Source: Lachnospiraceae bacterium (GTDB lineage: Bacteria > Bacillota > Clostridia > Lachnospirales > Lachnospiraceae). Taken from it: DNA of 44,300 nt. The notes under the pieces were generated by a model that was not told the DNA's origin, ran no database searches, and worked only from the letters and a program-made list of their open reading frames with translations. Positions 16,561 through 25,019 of this stretch are shown in pieces; the stretch's first letter is position 1, and each line of letters starts with the position of its first letter. The translations under genes were made by a program, and so were the position numbers. Location of the stretch: NCBI GenBank assembly GCA_017446045.1, contig JAFSRP010000029.1:1-44300 (forward strand). The letters run 5' to 3'.

Positions 16561-17280
16561 ATGAGAGGACTGGGAACCATTATTAATGCAGGCGCGATCG
16601 TCGCAGGCGGAATACTCGGGCTTCTTTGCGGGCGTTTTGTGAAAGACCGTTACCGGGAGACTGTACTGAAGGCGACCGGGTTTGCTGTCATGTTCCTGGG
16701 TGCGGCCGGAACACTTGCAAAGATGCTGGTGATCTCGCAAGACGGGACCCTGTCTGCCACAGGCACGATCAATATCCTGATCTCTCTGGCTCTCGGAGGG
16801 CTGATCGGAGAGATCATCGACATCGACGGCCTGCTGCAAAGGCTGGGTCTCTGGCTGCGGCACAGATCCGGAAGTGACGGGGACAGCCGGTTCATTGACG
16901 GATTCATGACAGCGTCCCTTACAGTCGGTATCGGCGCGATGGGTATCATGGGTTCTATCAATGACGGGATCTTCGGAGACTACAGCATCCTTGCAGCCAA
17001 GGCGGCCATCGACTTTGTCGTGATCCTGGCGATGACGGCTTCCATGGGCAAGGGATGTGCCTTCTCATCGGTAACTGTCCTGGTGATGCAGGGAAGCATG
17101 ACACTGCTGGCTGCGCTTGCCGGCAATCTTTTTACGGAGGGTATGCTTCACTGTATTGCCATGACCGGGGGCATCCTGATCTTCTGTGTGGGAGTCAACC
17201 TTGTATGGGACAGGACGATCCGTGTTGCCAATCTGCTGCCGGCGATCGTTATTACTTCCATCCTGTCATTTATTGCCTGA
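16561..17280 (+). CDS. DUF554 family membrane protein
   Basis: 239 residues. The start GLGTIINAGAIVAGGILGLLCGRFV, the middle LISLALGGLIGEIIDIDGLLQRLG, then GFMTASLTVGIGAMGIMGSINDG and a final hydrophobic segment match DUF554 (YdfK-type) proteins, which have about six or seven helices and no established function. The ATG is 2 bases after the stop of the transglutaminase-like gene with no clear ribosome binding site, which points to translational coupling. No terminator is visible between its end and the tRNA genes 124 bases downstream. Confidence 0.85.
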   Translation: MRGLGTIINAGAIVAGGILGLLCGRFVKDRYRETVLKATGFAVMFLGAAGTLAKMLVISQDGTLSATGTINILISLALGGLIGEIIDIDGLLQRLGLWLRHRSGSDGDSRFIDGFMTASLTVGIGAMGIMGSINDGIFGDYSILAAKAAIDFVVILAMTASMGKGCAFSSVTVLVMQGSMTLLAALAGNLFTEGMLHCIAMTGGILIFCVGVNLVWDRTIRVANLLPAIVITSILSFIA

Positions 17281-17343
17281 AAAACATGCGTAAGAAAGGC
17301 TTCGGTATCGGCAAGAAAACGTCCACGATTTTAATATTTAGTA

Positions 17344-17372
17344 TTGACAGAAACCGCAAAATAATATAAACT
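17344..17372 (+). promoter_or_regulatory. Predicted promoter of the tRNA pair
   Basis: TTGACA (17344-17349) is followed by an AT-rich -10 region (TATAAA at 17365 with 15-base spacing, or TAAACT at 17367 with 17). It lies about 30 bases upstream of the first tRNA. Confidence 0.5.
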
Positions 17373-17403
17373 AACGCATGTGTCTTTACGAAAGAGAGAC
17401 CAT

Positions 17404-17477
17404 CGAGGCGTGGCTCAGTTTGGTAGAGCGCTGCGTTCGGGACGCAGAGGTCGCAAGTTCGAATCTTGTCGCCTCGA
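17404..17477 (+). tRNA. tRNA-Pro (anticodon CGG)
   Basis: The acceptor arms 17404-17410 and 17470-17476 pair perfectly over 7 bases, with discriminator A at 17477. The anticodon stem 17431-17435 pairs with 17443-17447 around a 7-base loop holding CGG at 17438-17440. The T-arm contains GTTCGAATC. CCA is not encoded. It reads CCG codons. Confidence 0.95.
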
Positions 17478-17480
17478 TAT

Positions 17481-17552
17481 GGCCTTGTAGTCAAGCGGCT
17501 AAGACGTCGCCCTCTCACGGCGAAGGCCCGGGTTCGATTCCCGGCAAGGTCA
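17481..17552 (+). tRNA. tRNA-Glu (anticodon CTC)
   Basis: The acceptor arm 17481-17487 pairs with 17545-17551 (one G-T pair), with discriminator A at 17552. The anticodon stem 17507-17511 pairs with 17519-17523, and CTC lies at 17514-17516. The T-arm contains GGTTCGATTCC. CCA is not encoded. It reads GAG codons and lies three bases after tRNA-Pro, so both are processed from one transcript. Confidence 0.95.
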
Positions 17553-17560
17553 CTGCAGGA

Positions 17561-17592
17561 AGCTGTACACGTAGATGTGTACAGCTTTTTTC
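17561..17592 (+). terminator. Rho-independent terminator of the tRNA transcript
   Basis: A perfect 10-bp stem (17561-17570 with 17577-17586, loop GTAGAT) is followed by six T residues. Confidence 0.9.
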
Positions 17593-17633
17593 TATCATCA
17601 GATCGATATTTTTTTCTCCCGGATCATTGTAAT

Positions 17634-18230
17634 ATGGGATTTAACACACATTCTGACACTCAGCTGAATATCCGCATCACCAGGGAATCACGGCGGACGA
17701 TCACGATCCGTGTGCTGCCTGACGGTACGGTAGAGGTAAAGGCACCTCGTTTCGTAAGCCGTGCAGCTGTCCTGTCTTTTGTTGACGGTAAACGGAGCTG
17801 GATCGAAAAGAAACTTGCGCAGACGGCGCGGCAGCAGGCAGAACTTCGGAATACGCCGCCGCTTTCGGATACGGAGCTGAAAGAGCTGCAAAAGAAAGCC
17901 CGCAGGGTGTTTGCTGACCGGGCGGCGTATTATGGACCGATCATTGGAACAGATTACGGAAAGATCACGGTGAGAAGACAGCAATCACGTTTTGGGAGCT
18001 GTTCGGTAAAGGGAAATCTGAACTTTAATCTCGCACTTCTTCTGGCACCGCCGGAAGTCCTGGATTATGTCGTTGTCCATGAACTCTGCCACCGGCTGGA
18101 AATGAATCATTCGAGCCGTTTCTGGAACCTTGTGGAAGGTGTACTTCCTGACTATAAACGATCAAAGCGCTGGCTGAAAGAGCACGGAAGCGTGATCATT
18201 GCCAGGATCTGTCCTGCAAAAGACCGATGA
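17634..18230 (+). CDS. YgjP-type (DUF45) zinc metallopeptidase
   Basis: 198 residues. The N-terminal part has the R-R-T-I-T-I-R-V-L-P-DG pattern and the VDGKRSWIEKKL segment. The C-terminal part has RRQQSRFGSCSVKGNLNFN, LDYVVVHELCHRLEMNHSSRFW (the HExxH zinc site as HELCH, with the downstream NHS..FW) and DYKRSKRWLKE. These are the defining features of YgjP/DUF45 proteins, a gluzincin-like family related to SprT and anti-restriction or DNA-repair proteases, with poorly known roles. The ATG at 17634 has no obvious ribosome binding site, and a tRNA terminator separates it from upstream genes, so its own promoter in 17593-17633 is expected but was not identified. Confidence 0.88.
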   Translation: MGFNTHSDTQLNIRITRESRRTITIRVLPDGTVEVKAPRFVSRAAVLSFVDGKRSWIEKKLAQTARQQAELRNTPPLSDTELKELQKKARRVFADRAAYYGPIIGTDYGKITVRRQQSRFGSCSVKGNLNFNLALLLAPPEVLDYVVVHELCHRLEMNHSSRFWNLVEGVLPDYKRSKRWLKEHGSVIIARICPAKDR

Positions 18231-18233
18231 CCG

Positions 18234-18247
18234 CTCTTCGCGAAGAG
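18234..18247. other. 14-bp perfect palindrome upstream of the molybdoenzyme gene
   Basis: CTCTTCGCGAAGAG is self-complementary over its full length and lies 74 bases before the ATG at 18321. It could be an operator or a weak hairpin; no T-run follows directly. Confidence 0.35.
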
Positions 18248-18320
18248 ACGATCTTTTCATTCCGAAAATGTTACCCCGTTCATGTACGACCGGTACCACA
18301 GTGCATAAAGGAGCAACAGT

Positions 18321-21137
18321 ATGAACAAACAACAGATACTGATGAGCTGGAAACAGGCCAGCGAGCTGACAGAGATCTTTGCAGGGTATCCGCGGATGCT
18401 CTCATCGGATGAAAAACAGACATATGATGATCTGTTCCGCGGGACGCTGGCAGGGGTGCAGATCCCCCTTTGGGCTTCCCTCTGCTGTTCAGACAGCGGA
18501 TGTCTGATGGATGAGACTACACTGAAGATCGTGCAGTATTACCATCGGTTCGGATACCGTCAGGCTGAGATGGATAAAAATCCACCCGACTATATCGGGC
18601 AGATGTACCGCTTTTTATGTTATCTGTATGCCTGCGCCCTGCATGGCGGAGAGGGATCGGAGTCATTCGCGGGAGCGGCCGGAGAGTTTGCCGGGACTTA
18701 TCTGAAACCGACTGCCGCTGCTGTCGCGGCGGGGATCCGTCGGTATGCCGAGACCGGATATTTTTCGGAGATCGCGGGAAAGATAGAGCAGTTCGCATGT
18801 ACGGCGGGAAATACCGCGGATACTGCTGTAAAACAGAAGATCTCCATGGAGGAAGACCTGTCGGGGGCCGGTCTCCAATGTGTTGAAAACTACCGTCTGG
18901 GACCGGATCCGAAGATCCCGGACGGGGAGGCGCAGCGGATCTTCACTGCGGGAAGAAATAACTGCGGAGGCAGATGTCCTCTGGAGACGACCGTACAGGA
19001 TGGCTGTCTCACAGCGCTTAAAGCATCGTCACAGATCGGCCTGCCCGGACTTCATGCATGTATCCGTCATACCGGTTACCGGCGGACCTATCTGTCCCCC
19101 GAACGCCTTCGATATCCAATGAAGCGGATCGGTAAACGGGGAGAAGGACACTTTCAGAGGATCAGCTGGGGGGAAGCGGAGGAACTGCTGACTTCCGAAT
19201 GGATCCGGATCCGGGATACCTACGGGCCGGGGTCACGTATGCCGCTCTATGGCTGGGGCGTGTCTGCCGTGATGCGGCCGAATTCGCTTTTGAACCGGCT
19301 GCTCAGCCTGGACGGCGGATATCTCGATCATTACGGCTCGTACAGTTCGATCCAGACAGTTACGGCGACCCCCTATGCATACGGTGATTTTCGCAGCGGA
19401 AACAGCGTTGAAGACCTGGCAAATACGAAGCTGCTCATCCTGTGGGGGCATAATCCCGCGGAGACGATCTTTTCACCGCAGATATTCTATTATATAAGTA
19501 AAGCAAAGGAAAGAGGCGCCCGGGTGATCGTGATCGATCCGCGGCGTTCTGACAGCGCGGAGAAGCTGGCAGACGAATGGATCCCGATCCGGCCTTCCAC
19601 TGACGCGGCACTGGCGGCTGCTCTTGCCAGGGTCATACTGTCCGAAGGTATCCAGGATCAGGCTTTTATGGATCGATATTGCCTGGGATTCGATGGAGAC
19701 CATATGCCGGAAGGTGTTCCGGCAGAACTGAATTATCAGGCATATCTGTCCGGTGAGACAGACGGGATCGAAAAATCGCCGGAGTGGGCGGAATCGATCA
19801 CAGGTGTTCCGGCAGATACGATTCGGAGACTGGCCAGAGAATATGCGGCTGCCAAACCGGCATGCCTTCTGCCCGGACTCGGATACCAGCGTACGGAACA
19901 CGGGGAGCAGGCGACCCTGGCACTTATCGCATTGTGCTGTCTCACGGGTAATGTAGGGATCCCCGGCGGGGGTTCGGCTGGATCAGGTATTTCGGCGGAG
20001 GAGAAACAGCCGGTCTTCCCCATGCCGAAAAATCCGTATCCGGGAAGCATCTCCTGTTATGTCTGGACGGATGCTATCCGGCACGGCAGTTCCATGACTG
20101 CCGCAGACGGTGTAAGGGGCATGGACCGGCTGGCATCGGATGCCAGGATGGTATTCTGTATTGCCGGCAATGTGCTGATCAACCAGCATTCTGATATTCC
20201 CGCTACGCAGGCGCTCCTGCAGGACGAGACCAAAGCGGAGTTTATCGTCTGTTCGGACGTATTTATGACGCCAAGCGCCAGGTTTGCGGATCTTTTGCTG
20301 CCGGCACCGTCCTTCCTGGAAGAGGACAATATCACAGGCCCCTGGAGATCCGGGCATTATCTGCTCTCCAACCACAGGACGATCGATCCTCTGTTTGACT
20401 CCCGAAGCGAATACGAATGGATCGGGGAGCTTGCCCGGAGGCTCGGGCTTTGGGAGGAATGGTCGGAAGGACATGTTTCGATGGAGGACTGGCTGCGGGA
20501 GATCTACGGAAAGTTCCGCGGAAAGAATAAGGATATTCCGGATTATGACATGTTCCGTGAGAAGGGGGGCTTCGCCTACAAAGACGCAAAGCCGTATATT
20601 GCTTTTGAGGCCCAGATCCGGGATCCGGAACACCATCCCTTCGGAACCCCGTCCGGAAAGATCGAGATCTTTTCAAAGCAGCTGTATGACAGAAAGGACC
20701 CGATGATCCCCGCGCTGCCTGTGTATATTCCCGCAGTCGAAGGACCGGAGTCGGAAATGCGCCGGAAATATCCGCTGCAGCTTTTTGCGTGGCATACCCG
20801 CCGCCGCTGCCATACGATCCATGATAACAATCCGCAGATGGAACGGCTGGAACCCCAGAGGCTCTGGCTGCATCCCGCGGATGCCGGATCCAGGGGGATC
20901 TCGGACGGAGACCTTGCCGAGGTGTTCAATGACCGCGGCTCGATCAGGATCCGGGTCACTGTGACCGACCGGATCATGCAGGGGACAGCTGCCATGCCGC
21001 AGGGCGCCTGGTATACACCGGGCCCGGATGGTGTGGATACACGGGGCAGCATCAATGTGCTGACAGCATACAGACCGACGGCACTTGCCAAGGGCAATCC
21101 ACAGCACACCAATCTTGCAGAAGTCCGCCGGATATGA
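18321..21137 (+). CDS. TorD-like chaperone domain fused to a DMSO-reductase-family molybdoenzyme
   Basis: 938 residues with AAGGAG before the start. Residues 1 to about 195 are helical and resemble TorD/DmsD maturation chaperones, including NPPDYIGQMYRFLCYLYACAL at 87-107 in place of the E-P-x-D-H-I-G motif. From about 206 onward it matches DmsA-type catalytic subunits: NNCGGRCPL, HACIRHTGYRR then RLRYPMKRIG, GGYLDHYGSYSS (Ser342 is the expected Mo ligand), VIVIDPRRSDSAEKLADEWIPIRP, and a C-terminal cofactor-binding domain ending near KGNPQHTNL. The first of the four cluster cysteines is Gly211; only Cys215, Cys219 and Cys247 remain. There is no Tat signal, so the enzyme should be cytoplasmic, and no DmsB or DmsC gene is adjacent. 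Substrate and electron donor are unknown. Confidence 0.88.
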   Translation: MNKQQILMSWKQASELTEIFAGYPRMLSSDEKQTYDDLFRGTLAGVQIPLWASLCCSDSGCLMDETTLKIVQYYHRFGYRQAEMDKNPPDYIGQMYRFLCYLYACALHGGEGSESFAGAAGEFAGTYLKPTAAAVAAGIRRYAETGYFSEIAGKIEQFACTAGNTADTAVKQKISMEEDLSGAGLQCVENYRLGPDPKIPDGEAQRIFTAGRNNCGGRCPLETTVQDGCLTALKASSQIGLPGLHACIRHTGYRRTYLSPERLRYPMKRIGKRGEGHFQRISWGEAEELLTSEWIRIRDTYGPGSRMPLYGWGVSAVMRPNSLLNRLLSLDGGYLDHYGSYSSIQTVTATPYAYGDFRSGNSVEDLANTKLLILWGHNPAETIFSPQIFYYISKAKERGARVIVIDPRRSDSAEKLADEWIPIRPSTDAALAAALARVILSEGIQDQAFMDRYCLGFDGDHMPEGVPAELNYQAYLSGETDGIEKSPEWAESITGVPADTIRRLAREYAAAKPACLLPGLGYQRTEHGEQATLALIALCCLTGNVGIPGGGSAGSGISAEEKQPVFPMPKNPYPGSISCYVWTDAIRHGSSMTAADGVRGMDRLASDARMVFCIAGNVLINQHSDIPATQALLQDETKAEFIVCSDVFMTPSARFADLLLPAPSFLEEDNITGPWRSGHYLLSNHRTIDPLFDSRSEYEWIGELARRLGLWEEWSEGHVSMEDWLREIYGKFRGKNKDIPDYDMFREKGGFAYKDAKPYIAFEAQIRDPEHHPFGTPSGKIEIFSKQLYDRKDPMIPALPVYIPAVEGPESEMRRKYPLQLFAWHTRRRCHTIHDNNPQMERLEPQRLWLHPADAGSRGISDGDLAEVFNDRGSIRIRVTVTDRIMQGTAAMPQGAWYTPGPDGVDTRGSINVLTAYRPTALAKGNPQHTNLAEVRRI

Positions 21138-21149
21138 ATAAATATTTAT
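21135..21149. promoter_or_regulatory. ARG-box-like operator, distal
   Basis: TGAATAAATATTTAT closely follows the ArgR consensus TGNATWWWWATNCA, with one mismatch. It overlaps the stop of the molybdoenzyme gene. A weaker half-match lies at 21156-21169. Confidence 0.5.
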
Positions 21150-21208
21150 CTTTTATGAATATTATAAAACAAAATTGTCGTAAAAACGGATTTTTCTTTT
21201 GGATATTA

Positions 21209-21222
21209 TGTATTTTTATACA
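21209..21222. promoter_or_regulatory. ARG box just upstream of the argG promoter
   Basis: TGTATTTTTATACA fits the ArgR/AhrC consensus TGNATWWWWATNCA at every position. It ends 9 bases before the -35 hexamer, so arginine-bound ArgR could cover the promoter. Confidence 0.75.
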
Positions 21223-21231
21223 CATTTTTGA

Positions 21232-21260
21232 TTGACAAAGGCCCGATACACGAGTATTAT
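21232..21260 (+). promoter_or_regulatory. Sigma-A promoter of the arginine operon
   Basis: TTGACA (21232-21237) and TATTAT (21255-21260) are separated by exactly 17 bases, which predicts a leader of about 70 bases before argG. Confidence 0.85.
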
Positions 21261-21338
21261 GTACCCAACGTAACCAAACAGCATCATACAGTATTTATAT
21301 AAATGTAAAAATACCATTACTTCACGGAGGTTCATCAC

Positions 21339-22559
21339 ATGAAAAAAGAAAACATAAAGAAGATCGTGCTTGCGTATTCGGGCGGACTGGATACTTCCAT
21401 CATCATCCCCTGGCTGAAGGAGAATTACAATGACCCTGAGATCATCGCTGTCGCCGGAAATGTCGGTCAGGCAGATGAACTCGAAGGTCTGGAAGAGAAA
21501 GCGCTGAAGACCGGCGCCTCCAAGCTGATCGTGGCGGATCTCGTGGATGAGATGGTAGATGAGATCATTATTCCGGCATTGAAGATGGACGCGAAGTACG
21601 AGACTTATCTGCTCGGAACCGCCTTTGCGCGTCCGGTGATCGGCAAGAAGCTGGCAGAGATCGCTCTGGCAGAAGGCGCGGATGCGATCTGCCACGGCGC
21701 GACCGGAAAGGGCAACGACCAGGTCCGTTTTGAGCTGGCGATCAAGCGCTTTGCACCGGATATGCACATTATCGCTCCGTGGCGTGAGTGGGACATCAAA
21801 TCACGTGACGAAGAGATCGACTATGCGGAAGCACACAATGTACCGCTGAAGATCAGCCGTGAGACCAACTATTCAAAGGACAAGAACCTCTGGCATCTGA
21901 GCCATGAAGGTCTGGATCTGGAAGACCCGGCCAATGAGCCCGATTATGACAAGCCCGGTTTCCTGGAGATGGGCGTTTCCCCGGCACAGGCTCCGGATGA
22001 ACCGACCTATGTGACGATCGATTTTGAAGCCGGCGCACCGGTTGCTCTTGACGGTGAGAAGATGAAGGCTTCCAAGATCATCGAAAAGCTGAATAAACTT
22101 GGCGGTGCCAACGGCATCGGTATCATCGACATCGTGGAGAACCGTCTCGTGGGCATGAAGGACCGCGGCGTTTACGAGACACCGGGCGGCAGCATCCTGT
22201 ATAAGGCGCACGAGCAGCTTGAGATGATCACGGTCGATAAGGATACCCTTCATGTCAAGCAGAAGCTGGCGGTAGACTATGCCGACCTTATCTATAACGG
22301 CAAGTGGTACAGCCCGCTGCAGGAAGCGCTTACCGCATTTGCGAATGAGTCCAACAAATATGTGACCGGCTCCGTGAAGATGAAGCTTTATAAGGGCAAT
22401 ATCATTCCGGCAGGAACCACTTCCCCGTACTCCCTGTACTCCGAGAACCTGGTGACCTTCGGTGAGAGCGATTATGATCAGGGACAGGCAGCAGGCTTTA
22501 TCAACCTTTGGGGCCTTCCAATCAAGGTACAGGCACTTCGCGAGCAGGGCAGACTGTAA
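21339..22559 (+). CDS. argG: Argininosuccinate synthase
   Basis: 406 residues, normal length, with GGAGG 9 bases before the ATG. The ATP pyrophosphatase loop AYSGGLDTS at residues 10-18 and [14 protein letters not shown] define the family, and the [25 protein letters not shown] and [13 protein letters not shown] blocks are typical. It joins citrulline and aspartate using ATP to give argininosuccinate. It is the first gene of the argGHCJBDF operon, right after the ARG-box promoter, and is expected to be repressed when arginine is plentiful. Confidence 0.98.
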   Translation: MKKENIKKIVLAYSGGLDTSIIIPWLKENYNDPEIIAVAGNVGQADELEGLEEKALKTGASKLIVADLVDEMVDEIIIPALKMDAKYETYLLGTAFARPVIGKKLAEIALAEGADAICHGATGKGNDQVRFELAIKRFAPDMHIIAPWREWDIKSRDEEIDYAEAHNVPLKISRETNYSKDKNLWHLSHEGLDLEDPANEPDYDKPGFLEMGVSPAQAPDEPTYVTIDFEAGAPVALDGEKMKASKIIEKLNKLGGANGIGIIDIVENRLVGMKDRGVYETPGGSILYKAHEQLEMITVDKDTLHVKQKLAVDYADLIYNGKWYSPLQEALTAFANESNKYVTGSVKMKLYKGNIIPAGTTSPYSLYSENLVTFGESDYDQGQAAGFINLWGLPIKVQALREQGRL

Positions 22560-22597
22560 AACAGATAACCCCAGAATTGATCAGACGGAGAGTTTTC

Positions 22598-23986
22598 ATG
22601 GCGAAAATGTGGGCCGGACGGACGTCCGGAGAAACAGATAGTCTGGCAGATGAACTGAATTCATCCATCGGTGTGGACTGCAGGATGTACCGGCAGGATA
22701 TCCGGGGCAGCCAGGCCCATGCAGCCATGCTGGGCAGGCAGGGGATCATCACGCAGACGGATGCGGAACAGCTGATCGCAGGGCTGGAACAGATCCTGCA
22801 GGATCTGGAAAGCGGCGCACTCAGCTTCGATATGAGCTGTGAGGACATCCACATGTTTGTGGAGCAGGTCCTGACAGACCGTCTGGGGGATGTTGGGAAA
22901 AGACTCCATACAGCCCGCAGCCGCAATGACCAGGTGGCACTGGACCTGCGTATGTATCTGCGGGATGAAGCAGCGGATCTGCAGAAACTGATCCGGGATC
23001 TCCTGCAGGTGCTGGTCCGCGTTGCGGAACAGAACATGAAAGCCGTTATGCCGGGGTATACCCATCTGCAGAGAGCCCAGCCTGTTTTGTTCCCGCAGCA
23101 TATCCTGGCGTACGCCATGATGCTTTTACGGGATGCGGACAGACTTCGTGACTGTGTGAAACGGATGAATGTTTCTCCTATCGGAAGCTGCGCCCTGGCA
23201 GGCACGACCTATGAAACAGACCGCATCTATGAGGCAGGACTGCTTGCATTTGACGATATCGCCATGAACAGTATCGATGGTGTTTCGGACCGGGATTTCT
23301 GTCTGGAGATGATGAGTGCGCTCTCGATCCTGATGATGCATCTGAGCCGGTTTGCCGAGGAGATCGTACTGTGGTCGAGCTGGGAATTCAAATTTATCGA
23401 ACTTTCCGACGCCTATACCACCGGCTCATCGATCATGCCCCAAAAGAAGAATCCGGATATGGCAGAGCTGATCCGCGGCAAGACCGGAAGGGTCTACGGA
23501 GACCTTATGGGTCTGCTGACGACCTTTAAGGGCCTTCCGCTGGCGTACAACAAGGACATGCAGGAAGACAAGCAGGCCGTATTCGATGCGGTCGACACCG
23601 CGAAGCTCTGTCTGCAGGTGATAGCGCCGATGGTGGATACGATGAAAGTCCTGCCGGATAACATGCGGCGGGCGGCACAGAACGGTTTTATCAATGCGAC
23701 GGATCTTGCGGATCATCTGGTGAAGAAGGGGCTGCCGTTCCGCAGTGCTTACAAGATATCCGGCGAGATCGTGGCGGACTGCATTCGGAAAGGACTGGTT
23801 CTGGAGACCTATCCGCTGGAAGCATATAAGGCATACAGCGAGTTGTTTGCAGAGGATGTCTACGACGATATCAGTATTGAGACCTGTGTGGAGAAGCGTA
23901 TCTCGAAGGGAGGCACCAGCACCGGGTCTGTCCTGGAGCAGATCGCCTGGGTGAAAGAACGGATAAAAACGCAGTTCGAAGAGTAA
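22598..23986 (+). CDS. argH: Argininosuccinate lyase
   Basis: 462 residues from the ATG at 22598, which is preceded by GGAG; the frame is open further upstream into argG but the family starts with KMWAGRT as here. The signature GSSIMPQKKNPD lies near residue 280, and HTARSRNDQVALDLRMY and GYTHLQRAQP are the other conserved fumarase-superfamily blocks. It splits argininosuccinate to arginine and fumarate. It lies 38 bases after argG and is followed 16 bases later by argC. Confidence 0.98.
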   Translation: MAKMWAGRTSGETDSLADELNSSIGVDCRMYRQDIRGSQAHAAMLGRQGIITQTDAEQLIAGLEQILQDLESGALSFDMSCEDIHMFVEQVLTDRLGDVGKRLHTARSRNDQVALDLRMYLRDEAADLQKLIRDLLQVLVRVAEQNMKAVMPGYTHLQRAQPVLFPQHILAYAMMLLRDADRLRDCVKRMNVSPIGSCALAGTTYETDRIYEAGLLAFDDIAMNSIDGVSDRDFCLEMMSALSILMMHLSRFAEEIVLWSSWEFKFIELSDAYTTGSSIMPQKKNPDMAELIRGKTGRVYGDLMGLLTTFKGLPLAYNKDMQEDKQAVFDAVDTAKLCLQVIAPMVDTMKVLPDNMRRAAQNGFINATDLADHLVKKGLPFRSAYKISGEIVADCIRKGLVLETYPLEAYKAYSELFAEDVYDDISIETCVEKRISKGGTSTGSVLEQIAWVKERIKTQFEE

Positions 23987-24002
23987 AAAACGAGGACACG
24001 AT

Positions 24003-24992
24003 ATGACAAAAGTATTCATCGACGGCAGTGCCGGCACGACCGGTCTGCGGATTCATGAAAGACTGAAGGAACGGTCGGATCTGGAACTGGTCACTCTGAG
24101 CGGGGAGCAGCGTAAGGATCCAACTGCACGGAAAGAGGCCATCTGCAATGCGGACGTGGCCTTTTTGTGCTTGCCTGATGCAGCGGCGATCGAGGCGGTG
24201 GCACTGGCAGAAGGCTGCGATACGGTGATCATCGATACCTCAACGGCGCATCGTACCGCGGAAGACTGGACGTATGGCTTTCCGGAGATCTCAGGCTTCC
24301 GTGAGAAGATCCGGGTCTCCAAACGGATCGCCAATCCGGGATGCCATGCCAGCGGTTTTATCTCTCTGGCAGCACCCCTGACAGAAGGCGGCCTTTTGAA
24401 AAAGGATGCATCCCTCACTTGCTTTTCACTGACCGGGTACTCCGGCGGCGGGAAAAAGATGATCGGGCAGTATGAGATCACAGACGGGACAGACGCAGCG
24501 GGCAGCTGTGATGCGGCTTCGAAGCAGGCGGCGCTTTCCGGCAGGGATCCGCTGCTGAATGCGCCGCGTCAGTATGGCATCAGTCAGATGCACAAGCATC
24601 TTCCGGAAATGCAGAAGTTCTCCGGACTTGAGACAGCGCCGGTGTTCTGCCCTATCGTGGCAGATTACTACAGCGGGATGGAAGTGACCATCCCTGTCTT
24701 CTCATCCGATCTGAATGCTTCTGTTGATGAGGTACGGGCGTTCTTTCGTGCATATTACAACGACCGACCCGGGCTGGTCCGCTATGAGGACAGCATGGAT
24801 GAGGGTGGATTCATAGCGGCAAACCGCATGTCCGGCAGGGATGACATGGTGGTGACGGTCACAGGCAATGAGGATCGGATCCTGCTGGTATCTCTGTTCG
24901 ACAATCTCGGCAAGGGAGCTTCCGGTGCCGCGATCCAGAGTATGAACATTGTGCTGGGTGTGGATGAATATACCGGACTAGTTATCGGGTAA
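24003..24992 (+). CDS. argC: N-acetyl-gamma-glutamyl-phosphate reductase, short (type 2) form
   Basis: 329 residues, with a GAGGA ribosome binding site. The nucleotide-binding start VFIDGSAGTTGLRIHERL, the catalytic cysteine in NPGCHASGF (Cys114), FPEISGFR and SLTGYSGGGKKMI identify it. The short length and G-S-A-G-T-T-G-L start place it with the type 2 reductases rather than the longer type 1 form usual in Bacillus. It reduces N-acetylglutamyl phosphate to the semialdehyde with NADPH. Within the operon it sits apart from argB, with argJ between them. Confidence 0.95.
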   Translation: MTKVFIDGSAGTTGLRIHERLKERSDLELVTLSGEQRKDPTARKEAICNADVAFLCLPDAAAIEAVALAEGCDTVIIDTSTAHRTAEDWTYGFPEISGFREKIRVSKRIANPGCHASGFISLAAPLTEGGLLKKDASLTCFSLTGYSGGGKKMIGQYEITDGTDAAGSCDAASKQAALSGRDPLLNAPRQYGISQMHKHLPEMQKFSGLETAPVFCPIVADYYSGMEVTIPVFSSDLNASVDEVRAFFRAYYNDRPGLVRYEDSMDEGGFIAANRMSGRDDMVVTVTGNEDRILLVSLFDNLGKGASGAAIQSMNIVLGVDEYTGLVIG

Positions 24993-25019
24993 ATATTCAC
25001 AGGGAAGGACAGTAAACGG

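Noticed and set aside
21260-21338. A T-box or other riboswitch leader before argG
   Set aside because: The leader is only about 70 bases, with no terminator hairpin or T-box sequence. ARG boxes explain regulation better.
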